NCBI RefSeq assembly: GCF_037949795.1
Contig: NZ_CP149934.1
Location: 248,001 to 312,000, forward strand
From: Thioclava sp. GXIMD2076
GTDB taxonomy: Bacteria; Pseudomonadota; Alphaproteobacteria; Rhodobacterales; Rhodobacteraceae
Reading direction: 5' to 3'
Length of the DNA: 64,000 nt
Shown: piece by piece, positions 27,250 through 34,505 of the stretch
How positions within the stretch are numbered: position 1 is the stretch's first letter
Layout: each line of letters opens with the position of its first letter
Position numbers and translations under genes: made by a program
Notes under the pieces: generated by a model
Seen by the model: the letters and a program-made list of their open reading frames with translations, nothing else
Told to the model about the DNA's origin: nothing
The model's database searches: none

Positions 27250-27279
27250 CCCCCTGCCCGCCCGATTGCGGGCAGGGGG
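27250..27279 (-). promoter_or_regulatory. 12-bp intergenic hairpin sequestering the ATPase ribosome site
   Basis: CCCCCTGCCCGC / GCGGGCAGGGGG with a 6-base loop, between the binding-protein and ATPase genes of one operon. On the transcript the 3' arm contains the purine-rich ribosome-binding site 3-8 bases before the ATPase ATG. It is expected to protect the upstream mRNA and lower ATPase translation. Confidence 0.65.
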
Positions 27280-27307
27280 ATAAGGTAAACAAGGTAAAAA
27301 AGTTGGC

Positions 27308-28318
27308 TTAGCGGGTGATCTCGCGCTGCCAGCGCGCCCGCCAGTCGCCGACATTTGCCGCGACCTTCTCGGGATCGGGGAAATAGAGCGTCGGATAGAC
27401 TGCGGTAGGCACCGCTTCGGCGGCTGCCCCCTCGAGTTTGGTGTCGGGGTTCACGGGGCCTTCATACATCTTCTCGGCCAGACAGGATTGCGCCTCGGGC
27501 GAGAGTATCTCGTTGATGAACTTGTAGGCGCCCTCGGGATTGGCAGCGCCTTTAGGGATCACCAGCGTCACATTGATCCCGATCCCGCCTTCTTCGGGAT
27601 AGGCGATCTTCACCGGAACGCCGCTGGCTGCAGCAGAGGCGGTGCGGTCGCTATACCACGGCGCCATTGCGATCTCGCCACGCTCGAACATGCCGATCAG
27701 CTGATCTGCCTGCGTGTAATAGGCTTGTACATCCGGCGCGAGCTTGGCGATTGCCTCAAATCCGGGATCAAGATTGTCAATGCTGCCGCCATTCATCCGC
27801 GCCGCCGCGATCAGGAAATGCACGCCCGAGGTGCCCGAAATATCCGGTAGAGCGATTTTTCCCTTATAGGCCGGATCAAAGATCGCGCTCCAGCTGGTGG
27901 GCGGGGTTTTCACCAGTTTGGGGTTATAAGCGATAGCGGTCGCGGCCCACATGAACTGCACGAAGCTGTCTGCAGGCCCCCAGACCTTGGGATCGAGCTT
28001 AGCCGAATTGGACAGTTTCGCATGATCGAGCGGCTCGACCAGCCCTTCCGAACCCAGTTGCGTGGCAAAGGAATTGTCGATGTAAAGAACGTCGAAATCG
28101 CTGTGACCACCGGTCGCGCGCACCATCGAGGCGAATTGCGAGGAACTGCCTTCCTGCGTGATGACCTCATCACCCGTGGCTTTCTCGAAGGGCGCAATAT
28201 GGCATTGCGCCACCGCCTCGCCAAACGAGCCCCCGAACGTGCCCACCACAACATCCTCCGCCAGAGCCGGCGTGGCAACGGCTGCGAGAATCGCGCCGAA
28301 AACTGCAAACTGTTTCAT
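27308..28318 (-). CDS. ABC transporter substrate-binding protein (PotD/PotF type)
   Basis: Extracellular solute-binding protein of the polyamine-type family, 336 residues. It has a signal peptide (about 1-20, ALA-EDVVVG) and the family opening VVGTFGGSFGEA. The acidic residues that grip polyamine amines in PotD are not obviously conserved, so polyamine is only one candidate. It is the first gene of the operon; 65 bases upstream is a perfect TTTATCTTT-N4-AAAGATAAA repeat that also occurs by the marR gene. Confidence 0.88.
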   Translation of the reverse strand: MKQFAVFGAILAAVATPALAEDVVVGTFGGSFGEAVAQCHIAPFEKATGDEVITQEGSSSQFASMVRATGGHSDFDVLYIDNSFATQLGSEGLVEPLDHAKLSNSAKLDPKVWGPADSFVQFMWAATAIAYNPKLVKTPPTSWSAIFDPAYKGKIALPDISGTSGVHFLIAAARMNGGSIDNLDPGFEAIAKLAPDVQAYYTQADQLIGMFERGEIAMAPWYSDRTASAAASGVPVKIAYPEEGGIGINVTLVIPKGAANPEGAYKFINEILSPEAQSCLAEKMYEGPVNPDTKLEGAAAEAVPTAVYPTLYFPDPEKVAANVGDWRARWQREITR

Positions 28319-28380
28319 CTTGATCCCTGTTGTCGGTTTTTATGGGTCAAACCTGCGACGAGGAGATCGTTCTGTCTAGA

Positions 28381-28402
28381 TTTATCTTTTGTGAAAGATA
28401 AA
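28381..28402. promoter_or_regulatory. MarR operator candidate upstream of the importer operon
   Basis: Perfect 9-bp-arm inverted repeat TTTATCTTT-TGTG-AAAGATAAA in the promoter region of the binding-protein gene. The inner TATCTTT-N4-AAAGATA is repeated exactly at the 5' end of the neighbouring marR gene. Confidence 0.7.
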
Positions 28403-28449
28403 CAAAAGGCAAGTAGAGTGGACCTGCCTGTTATTTACACATTATGCCC

Positions 28450-28962
28450 TCAGGAATGCGCGTTAAGGAGCAGCACACGCCGCAGAAGGTTCTCGAGTTG
28501 CTGACGCTCCTCCGGCGAGAGCATCCGCACGAAATCGCGCTCGGCCTGTGCCTGCGGTGGCATGGTCCTGTCGGCCAATGCACACCCTTCGGGCGTCAGT
28601 TTCACCAGCACACCGCGCCCATCGCTAGGGTCGACCTCGCGTGTCACCAGCCCCTTGGCTTCGAGCCGGGCGATCTGGTTGGAAAGCCCGCCAGACGTGA
28701 CCACCAGGGTCGCCTGCAGCGACTTCGGTGTCATCGCATAGGGGGCACCGCTCGCGCGCAGGGTCGCCAGAATGGCATAGGTGCCATATTTGATCCCATG
28801 CCCATGCAGCACGCCGTTCATCCGGTCGTTGACGGCTTCGGCCAACCGCAGGATCCGCCCGGTGATCTGCTTGCCAGAGGTATCCAGATAGGGGACCTCC
28901 TCCGTCCAGAGCGAGATCGCCTCGTCTACAAAGTCACGTTCCTCATCGACAGAATAGGCCAT
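28450..28962 (-). CDS. MarR-family transcriptional regulator
   Basis: A 170-residue MarR protein. The winged HTH is visible as ILATLRASG, TPKSLQATLVVTSGGLSNQIARLEAKGLV and a wing EVDPSDGRGVLVKLT. The ATG giving MAYSVDEE is preferred; longer frames (ATG 39 bases and TTG 63 bases upstream) would run across a perfect inverted repeat that looks like its operator. It is encoded on the same strand just upstream of the importer operon. MarR proteins usually repress and are released by the pathway substrate, so it probably senses the imported compound. Confidence 0.88.
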   Translation of the reverse strand: MAYSVDEERDFVDEAISLWTEEVPYLDTSGKQITGRILRLAEAVNDRMNGVLHGHGIKYGTYAILATLRASGAPYAMTPKSLQATLVVTSGGLSNQIARLEAKGLVTREVDPSDGRGVLVKLTPEGCALADRTMPPQAQAERDFVRMLSPEERQQLENLLRRVLLLNAHS

Positions 28963-28979
28963 CTGGATATCCAATAAAT

Positions 28980-28997
28980 TATCTTTTCTTAAAGATA
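28980..28997. promoter_or_regulatory. MarR operator candidate at its own gene
   Basis: TATCTTT-TCTT-AAAGATA, a perfect 7-bp-arm repeat about 18 bases before the preferred marR start. It shares arms and 4-base spacing with the repeat upstream of the importer operon, which implies autoregulation. Confidence 0.65.
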
Positions 28998-29045
28998 CCA
29001 TCACGTAAATATGCGCCATTTTCAAGCAAACTCCGCATCCTTTTC

Positions 29046-29575
29046 CTATTGGCTCATCCTCTGCCGACCGCGGCTGCCCGCCAGAACAGCATCGCTCTGG
29101 CGAAGCGGATGGATGTCGGTCCGCGGCCCCCCGAAGGTCAGCGGCAGCACCCCGAGCTCGCCCGCATACAGCAGCGCCTGCCTGACGCAGGCCGCAGAGA
29201 TCGCGATCAGGGGACTGCGCTGGACGATTTAGGCGATCACCACGAATGGCGCGGCCAGCGTAATGGCCCCGATCACCTTTGGCCGCACATAGCTCACAAT
29301 TATAACCAACATGGCCGCGGTGACCGAATGCTGTTTCGAGAGGATTAAAAGTATCCGTATCGGATTCGGATCGAACCCATTGAACCTCAGCCGGTGCATA
29401 GCCTGCCGTTTGAGCGTTTTAGACCGCCGGTCTGTAAGCATGACACTTTCGAGTGCTGCTGGCCGATAGCACCACGATGGGCAACGCGGCCCCTATGAAC
29501 TCGGGCGGACCTCGGAGGAGAACGAGAGCTGCCAACGCGTCGGGCATCTCTCCGGAGGCCATCTTGCGCTTCCCG
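29046..29575 (-). pseudogene. Degenerate coding remnant in a long intergenic stretch
   Basis: The 766 bases between marR and lacI hold no intact gene. On the minus strand two stretches have coding-like codon usage. One reads MPDALAALVLL and ALPIVVLSAS. The other, in a different frame, reads LVIIVSYV then APFVVIA, stops at 29229-29231, and continues in frame as SPLIAISAACVRQ and LLYAGELGVLPL to a stop at 29046. A frameshift plus an internal stop would explain this. Hydrophobic patches suggest a membrane protein, but I do not recognise a family. Confidence 0.3.
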
Positions 29576-29728
29576 CATGGCATCCCCTCATCCCGCTCAT
29601 GGCAGGAAGTCAGGCGCGGGTCACGCCGATCTGACGACCAAATTTGCCAGCTTCGCGCCTTTGCCTGCCATTCAGGGCGTCCTCCACCATACGGATCAAA
29701 CTACCCCGAAAGCTGGACCCGTTTGACC

Positions 29729-30742
29729 TCAGCCCCGTGGGGATTCCTTCGCCGACCGCACGCTTTGCCGCCAGATGAGCGGAGTCTCCAACCGGCTTGC
29801 AGGCTCCTCGCCCAGAAGGATCTCCTCGACCCGTGCCGCTATGCGGTCATAAGGTTGGGCGAAACTGGTCAGCCCATAGCCCGCCCATCCCGCCTGCGGG
29901 ATATCGTCGAAACCGATCACGCAAAGATCGCGGGGAATGGCAAGTGCCAGTGTATCGCGGGCCATATCCATCAGCCCACAGGCCATCAGATCCGTCAGGC
30001 AGAAGATGCCCTCGGGAGGCGCCTGCCCCTGCAGCAGCGCCTGCGCCGCTTCCTGCCCCTCGGCATAGCCCGACCCATCGCCGCGCCAGACCACCGGATC
30101 GATCCCCTGCGCATGGCAGGCCTCGATAAAGAACGCCTCGCGCGCAGCAAGGCTCGGTGTGCCCTTGCGCGAGCCAGCAAGCGCGATCCGTCCGCAGCCC
30201 GCCGCCCGTAGCGCCGTGACAGCCTCCTGCATCGCACGCCGGTAATCGATGCGGATATGATGCACCCCCGGCCACTCCTCGCCGCGATTGATCGCGATCA
30301 CCTTCTGGCCCGCATCGATACAGGCGGTCACCATATCTGCGGGAGGCGTGCCCGACATCACGACCACCGCCGAGGCGCGGTAGCTCAGCGCCTGCGCGAG
30401 CGCCGCACCGGCGCTTTGCGGGTCGGTGCTGACATTGATGACCATCGCCATCCGGCCCGCGGCCTGCAACCGGCGCGTCAGCGCGTCGAGCAACAGCCCG
30501 TGATAGGGGCGGGTCAGGTTCGAGGCGAGCAGGCAGACGGGGCGGCTCGCATCTTTCGACAATCCCCGCGCCAGATGGTTGACGTGATAGTTCAGCGCCT
30601 CGGCCGCCGCCATCACCTTGGCCCGCGTGCGCGCCGAGACGCTCGCCCCATCGGTGAAGGTGCGTGATACAGCGGAGCGCGAGACCCCCGCAAGGGCCGC
30701 CACTTCGGCGGCGGAGGCAGGGCGCGGGGCGGGGTCGGACAT
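29729..30742 (-). CDS. LacI-family transcriptional regulator
   Basis: A 337-residue LacI/GalR repressor. The HTH is SAAEVAALAGVSRSAVSRTF with the hinge-helix LNYHVNHLARGL (residues 9-60), followed by a periplasmic-binding-protein-like sensor domain (about 65-330). The ATG giving MSDPAPR is used, 2 bases after the phosphatase stop. It is the last gene of the ABC/phosphatase operon, so it likely controls that operon; a perfect 18-bp palindrome in the operon promoter is a fitting target. LacI proteins nearly always sense sugars or sugar derivatives, a clue to the transported ligand. Confidence 0.92.
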   Translation of the reverse strand: MSDPAPRPASAAEVAALAGVSRSAVSRTFTDGASVSARTRAKVMAAAEALNYHVNHLARGLSKDASRPVCLLASNLTRPYHGLLLDALTRRLQAAGRMAMVINVSTDPQSAGAALAQALSYRASAVVVMSGTPPADMVTACIDAGQKVIAINRGEEWPGVHHIRIDYRRAMQEAVTALRAAGCGRIALAGSRKGTPSLAAREAFFIEACHAQGIDPVVWRGDGSGYAEGQEAAQALLQGQAPPEGIFCLTDLMACGLMDMARDTLALAIPRDLCVIGFDDIPQAGWAGYGLTSFAQPYDRIAARVEEILLGEEPASRLETPLIWRQSVRSAKESPRG

Positions 30743-30744
30743 GT

Positions 30745-31377
30745 CTAGCCCTCTGGCAGATACGGCGTGATCATCCGTGCCATTCTGGCCGACCAGAGGG
30801 CCGCGTCCACCAGAACCTGCTTGGGCGCCTGCGGCCATTCCGAAGGGTGCAGCGCGCGCGCCACACGGATATGGTCGATCGCCGCCTGCAGCGTGGGATA
30901 GGTGTCGGGGCATTCGAGATGCAAAAACAGCGCCACCAGTGTCACCGATCGCGAGCGACCGCCACGGCAGTTCACGAGGATATTGCCGGTCCCCTGCCAC
31001 GGATAGCTGGGCTTGTCGGGAAGGGTCTGACCGATCAGCCCCTTCAGCTGGTAATAGCCCGCCAGCAGCATCGGCGCGGGATTGCCCGCACCATCGATGA
31101 TGCCGAGCTTGTAATAGCGCACGGGTCCCCAGCCGAAGGGCAGCGCCTGCGCCTCGGGATCGGGACGGGTGACCATATTGATATCGAGGTTCACGGCACA
31201 ATTGAGCACCGTGCCGATCCCGTGCGCCGCCAGCAATGCCGGATCGGAGGCTGCGTGTTTGTTGCCGATATAAAGGTCGATCCCCGCCGGATCGGTATGG
31301 ACCCTGTGCAGTGGCGCGCGCCCGATATCGGCCTTGCGGAAGGCCTCCTGTAACGCGCTCGTGTCAAGATCATTCAT
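30745..31377 (-). CDS. Dual-specificity-type (CX5R) phosphatase
   Basis: A 210-residue protein with a cysteine-phosphatase P-loop: C137-RGGRS-R143 followed by S and a hydrophobic helix. The residue before Cys is Asn instead of the usual His (VNCRGG). An Asp in GIIDGAGNP (about 95) is about 40 residues upstream, where the general acid of dual-specificity phosphatases lies. No signal peptide. Its start overlaps the end of the inositol-phosphatase gene by 8 bases. Given the operon it more likely dephosphorylates a small phosphosugar or polyol phosphate than a protein; this is inference. Confidence 0.78.
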   Translation of the reverse strand: MNDLDTSALQEAFRKADIGRAPLHRVHTDPAGIDLYIGNKHAASDPALLAAHGIGTVLNCAVNLDINMVTRPDPEAQALPFGWGPVRYYKLGIIDGAGNPAPMLLAGYYQLKGLIGQTLPDKPSYPWQGTGNILVNCRGGRSRSVTLVALFLHLECPDTYPTLQAAIDHIRVARALHPSEWPQAPKQVLVDAALWSARMARMITPYLPEG

Positions 31378-32197
31378 CGCGATCTCCCTCTTCTGCGGGG
31401 AAGATCAGGGCCAGATCGAGCCCCGATATCCCCGCCATTTGCGCCGCGATCGCGGGGGTGGCGGCCAGCACGGGGCGCGTGTCGAGGAGTGAGAGGCCCT
31501 CCGGCACCTTCGCCACCACCCCGCCGGCCTCGCGCACCATCAACAGGCCCGCCACGCAATCCCAGCTGTTCATCGAGATCTCCAGATAGCCGTCGGAGCG
31601 GCCAGAGGCCACATAGGCCAGCGCAAGCCCGCCCGAGCCCGAGCGCCGGATATTCGCGCCCGCGGTGATCGCCGCCTCCTGCGCCTGCAGATAGGGTGCC
31701 AGCGGATGACGGCGCGACCAGCCCATCTCGAGACAGGCCGTGCCCATATCGGGCGTCTTTGTCACGCGGACGGGCGCCCCGTTCAGGCTGCAACCGTGCC
31801 CGCGCCGCGCCTGCCAGCGCTCGCCCGTTACCGGCTGGTGGATCGCGGCCAGCACGGCCTCGCCCGCAAGGCAGAAGGCCACGATCACGCAGAAATGCGG
31901 TACGCCACGCGCGAAATTGGCGGTGCCGTCGATCGGGTCGATTACCCATGTGGCATGGGCGGGCGTGCCGCCGCCCTCCTCGCCCAGGATGGCATCCTGA
32001 GGGAAGCGTTCCGCGATCTCCGCGCGGATCAGCGCCTCCACGGCGAGGTCGGTCTCGGTCAGGAAATCCTGAGCCCCCTTGAGGGAGAAATCGCCCGCAT
32101 TACGGGTGCGGAAGCCATTCAGCGCGAGGGCCGTGGCACGCGCCATCATGTCGGACAGGAAGGCTTCGCGGGCGTCGAGGTCTGGGATCTGGGTCAA
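31370..32197 (-). CDS. Inositol-monophosphatase-family phosphatase
   Basis: Mg-dependent sugar/inositol phosphatase of the IMPase superfamily, about 275 residues. Motifs are GEEGGG (first metal Glu), WVIDPIDGTANFARG (DPIDGT core) and NSWDCVAGLLMVREAGG (third metal Asp). A TTG start at 32197 is proposed because it preserves the N-terminal helix; the first ATG in frame is 48 bases further in and would cut this helix. It lies 58 bases after the binding-protein gene, separated by a hairpin. It may act on histidinol phosphate or inositol phosphate as family members do, but the operon suggests the imported phospho-compound. Confidence 0.85.
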   Translation of the reverse strand: MTQIPDLDAREAFLSDMMARATALALNGFRTRNAGDFSLKGAQDFLTETDLAVEALIRAEIAERFPQDAILGEEGGGTPAHATWVIDPIDGTANFARGVPHFCVIVAFCLAGEAVLAAIHQPVTGERWQARRGHGCSLNGAPVRVTKTPDMGTACLEMGWSRRHPLAPYLQAQEAAITAGANIRRSGSGGLALAYVASGRSDGYLEISMNSWDCVAGLLMVREAGGVVAKVPEGLSLLDTRPVLAATPAIAAQMAGISGLDLALIFPAEEGDRDE

Positions 32198-32216
32198 GGT
32201 CGGTCTTTCTGTAAAG

Positions 32217-32238
32217 GGGTCCGGCGCATACCGGACCC
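32217..32238 (-). promoter_or_regulatory. Hairpin between binding-protein and phosphatase genes
   Basis: Perfect 8-bp stem GGGTCCGG / CCGGACCC with a 6-base loop, 17 bases after the binding-protein stop on the transcript. No T-run follows. Probably an mRNA 3'-end stabiliser or partial attenuator within the operon. Confidence 0.55.
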
Positions 32239-32255
32239 GATCAACGGGTCGTCGG

Positions 32256-33365
32256 TTACTGGCCCAGCTGGCCTGCACGCGCCAGCGCCCAGAGATCCTG
32301 CCAGTCCTGCCGCGCCACCCAGTCATCGCCCGAGGTGGCAGTGTCATAGTTCAGCATCTTGTCGGCATAACCGGCCACACCGGAGGGTTCGTCGGCCGGC
32401 ACCGCATTCTCGCGATTGGTGGACATCTTGCCATCAACCGCCTGTGGTGCCCAGCCCGCTTCGGTCAGCATGTAATGGGTGAACAGCTTGGCGGCGGCGG
32501 GGCTGTCGGTCCGAGTCATGGTAAGCATGAAGCTCGGATAGAACAGCCCCACCATCGGCGACATCGAGGCACAGATGCCGAGCTTCATCCCGTTCTCGTT
32601 CTCGCGGAACTTGGCGGTGGACATGATCCCGATGAAATTCTCAGTGGTATCGGGGGCGCCCACGGCTGCGGCCACGTCACTATCGGAATTGGTCAGGAGC
32701 GGCTGGTTGGCCGCCAGTGCGGCCACGAAGGCCTCGGTCGCGGAAGCAAAACCGGTCTTCAGGGGCTTGCCGTAATGTGCCTCATAGGCGGCGGCCACCT
32801 GTGTATCGTAATGCATGGCAAGCTGGTTGAACCAGTCGGTATACATCGCCTTGGCCTGCGGGTCGGGCATGGAAACATGCCCCTTCCATTCGGGGTCGGT
32901 CAGTGCCCAGATATTATCGACAGGACAGCTCTGGTTGAGCCCGGTATTATAGGCCCAGACCACGGGCGCGTTCGAGACCACGAGCGGGCTCTGATAGCGC
33001 GCATCGATCTTGCCCACCATATCCTCGGGGACATAGCTTGTCACATAGCCCGGCTTGATGAGCTGCGCGGTGGCCGCCGGAAGATCCGAGAGGATCACCA
33101 CATCGGCCTGCACATTGCCCGCCTTGGCCTCGCCCGAGACAATCTTGATGATCTGCGGGGCCTTGGCCTTGGTGCCGGTCGCCTCGAGCCCGTAGGCTTT
33201 GGCAAAGGCCGCCGCCTGTTCGCGGATCTTGCCGGTGCTGTCATAGACCGTCAGCGCGGGCTCGGTCTTGGCACGGGCCAGAAGCCCCGCCTCGTCGAAA
33301 CCGTCGGCAAAGGCTGGGGACGTAAGCGCGGTGGTCAGCGCCGCGATATAAGGAAGGGATTTCAT
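32256..33365 (-). CDS. FbpA/AfuA-type ABC substrate-binding protein
   Basis: Periplasmic binding protein of the ferric/phospho-sugar type (AfuA/FbpA superfamily), 369 residues. It has a signal peptide (about 1-20, AFA-DGFDEA) and typical stretches VYDSTGKI, WAYNTGL and DPEWKGHVSMPDP. I see no adjacent Tyr pair, which ferric-binding FbpA proteins use as iron ligands. With two phosphatases and a LacI regulator in the operon, a phosphorylated sugar or polyol ligand is more likely than iron, as shown for Actinobacillus AfuA. Standard annotation would call it an iron-binding protein. Confidence 0.85.
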   Translation of the reverse strand: MKSLPYIAALTTALTSPAFADGFDEAGLLARAKTEPALTVYDSTGKIREQAAAFAKAYGLEATGTKAKAPQIIKIVSGEAKAGNVQADVVILSDLPAATAQLIKPGYVTSYVPEDMVGKIDARYQSPLVVSNAPVVWAYNTGLNQSCPVDNIWALTDPEWKGHVSMPDPQAKAMYTDWFNQLAMHYDTQVAAAYEAHYGKPLKTGFASATEAFVAALAANQPLLTNSDSDVAAAVGAPDTTENFIGIMSTAKFRENENGMKLGICASMSPMVGLFYPSFMLTMTRTDSPAAAKLFTHYMLTEAGWAPQAVDGKMSTNRENAVPADEPSGVAGYADKMLNYDTATSGDDWVARQDWQDLWALARAGQLGQ

Positions 33366-33386
33366 CTGTCTCTCCTAGACAAAGGG

Positions 33387-34502
33387 TCAGGCCAGCCCCG
33401 CCAGCGCGCGGGAGTGGGAAGGCCCTGCGGTCATCCGCGAGGCAAGGGGCGCGAGGGCATGGCCCTGCGCACAGAAAAGATGCAGCGCCTCGGGACGCGC
33501 CCGCAGATAGACGGGTGCCCCCAATTGCCAGCGTGGCGGCAGCTGCGTGGTATGGGTCAGCGTCAGCGGTCCCGCCTCGTCGGCAAGGCGGAGGGTGATG
33601 ATCCACGCCCCGCCCGTGGGCAGGATCTCCTCGATCACCGCCGGAAGGCCGCTCTCGTGTCCGAGCGAGATCCCCTCCGGACGGAGACCAAGCATCTCGC
33701 CCTGCGGATGCGCGCCCTGCATCAGCGCACGGGCGGTATGACTGCGTGCGGGGATCAGATTGATCGGCGGGTTGCCGATGAACTCGGCCACGAAGCGGTT
33801 GGCAGGTTGACCATAGATCTCGTCGGGGCGCCCGAATTGCTGCAGGCGTCCCCCGGCCATCACCGCGATATGGGTGGCAAGCGTCATCGCCTCCCATTGG
33901 TCATGGGTCACAAAGACGATGGTGGTGCCGAAATCGCGATGCAGCCGCGCCAGTTCGGCCCGCATCGAGAGCCGCAGCGCCGCATCGAGATTGGACAGCG
34001 GCTCGTCGAGCAGAAGCACCCCGGGCGAGACCGCCAGAGTGCGCGCGAGCGCCACCCGCTGCTGCTGCCCGCCCGACAGCTGGGCGGGATAGCGGTTCTC
34101 CAGCCCCTCGATACGCAGGGTCCGCACCATCTCGGCCACGCGGATCTTGCGCGCAGGTTTGGGCATTCGGGCGACCTTCAGACCGAAGGCGATATTCTCG
34201 GCCACCGTCATATGCGGCCAGAGCGCATAGGACTGGAACACGAGCCCCAGCCCGCGCTTCTCGGGCGGCACGAAGATGCCTTTGGCGGTGCTGTCGAGCA
34301 CTTGCTCACCGATGCGGATCTCGCCCCCCGTCGTGGCCTCGAGCCCGCAGATCATCCTGAGCGTGGTGGATTTCCCGCAGCCCGAGGGGCCGAGGATACA
34401 GGTGAAGGAGCCATGCTCGATGCTGAGCGTGAGGTCATCGACCGCGGGGGCCGCGCCTTTGGCATAGCGTTTCTCGAGATGGTCGAGTTGGATCATCGGC
34501 AT
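33387..34502 (-). CDS. ABC transporter ATP-binding protein (FbpC/UgpC type)
   Basis: A 371-residue ATPase. Walker A is GPSGCGKST, the Q-loop FQSYALWPH, the signature [14 protein letters not shown], Walker B LLLDEPLSNLDA and the H-loop VTHDQWEAM. A C-terminal TOBE domain (about 280-350) follows. It sits between the fused permease and the binding protein. A second Met two codons in (MIQLDHLEK) is an alternative start. It powers the fused permease. Confidence 0.92.
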   Translation of the reverse strand: MPMIQLDHLEKRYAKGAAPAVDDLTLSIEHGSFTCILGPSGCGKSTTLRMICGLEATTGGEIRIGEQVLDSTAKGIFVPPEKRGLGLVFQSYALWPHMTVAENIAFGLKVARMPKPARKIRVAEMVRTLRIEGLENRYPAQLSGGQQQRVALARTLAVSPGVLLLDEPLSNLDAALRLSMRAELARLHRDFGTTIVFVTHDQWEAMTLATHIAVMAGGRLQQFGRPDEIYGQPANRFVAEFIGNPPINLIPARSHTARALMQGAHPQGEMLGLRPEGISLGHESGLPAVIEEILPTGGAWIITLRLADEAGPLTLTHTTQLPPRWQLGAPVYLRARPEALHLFCAQGHALAPLASRMTAGPSHSRALAGLA

Positions 34503-34505
34503 CGG

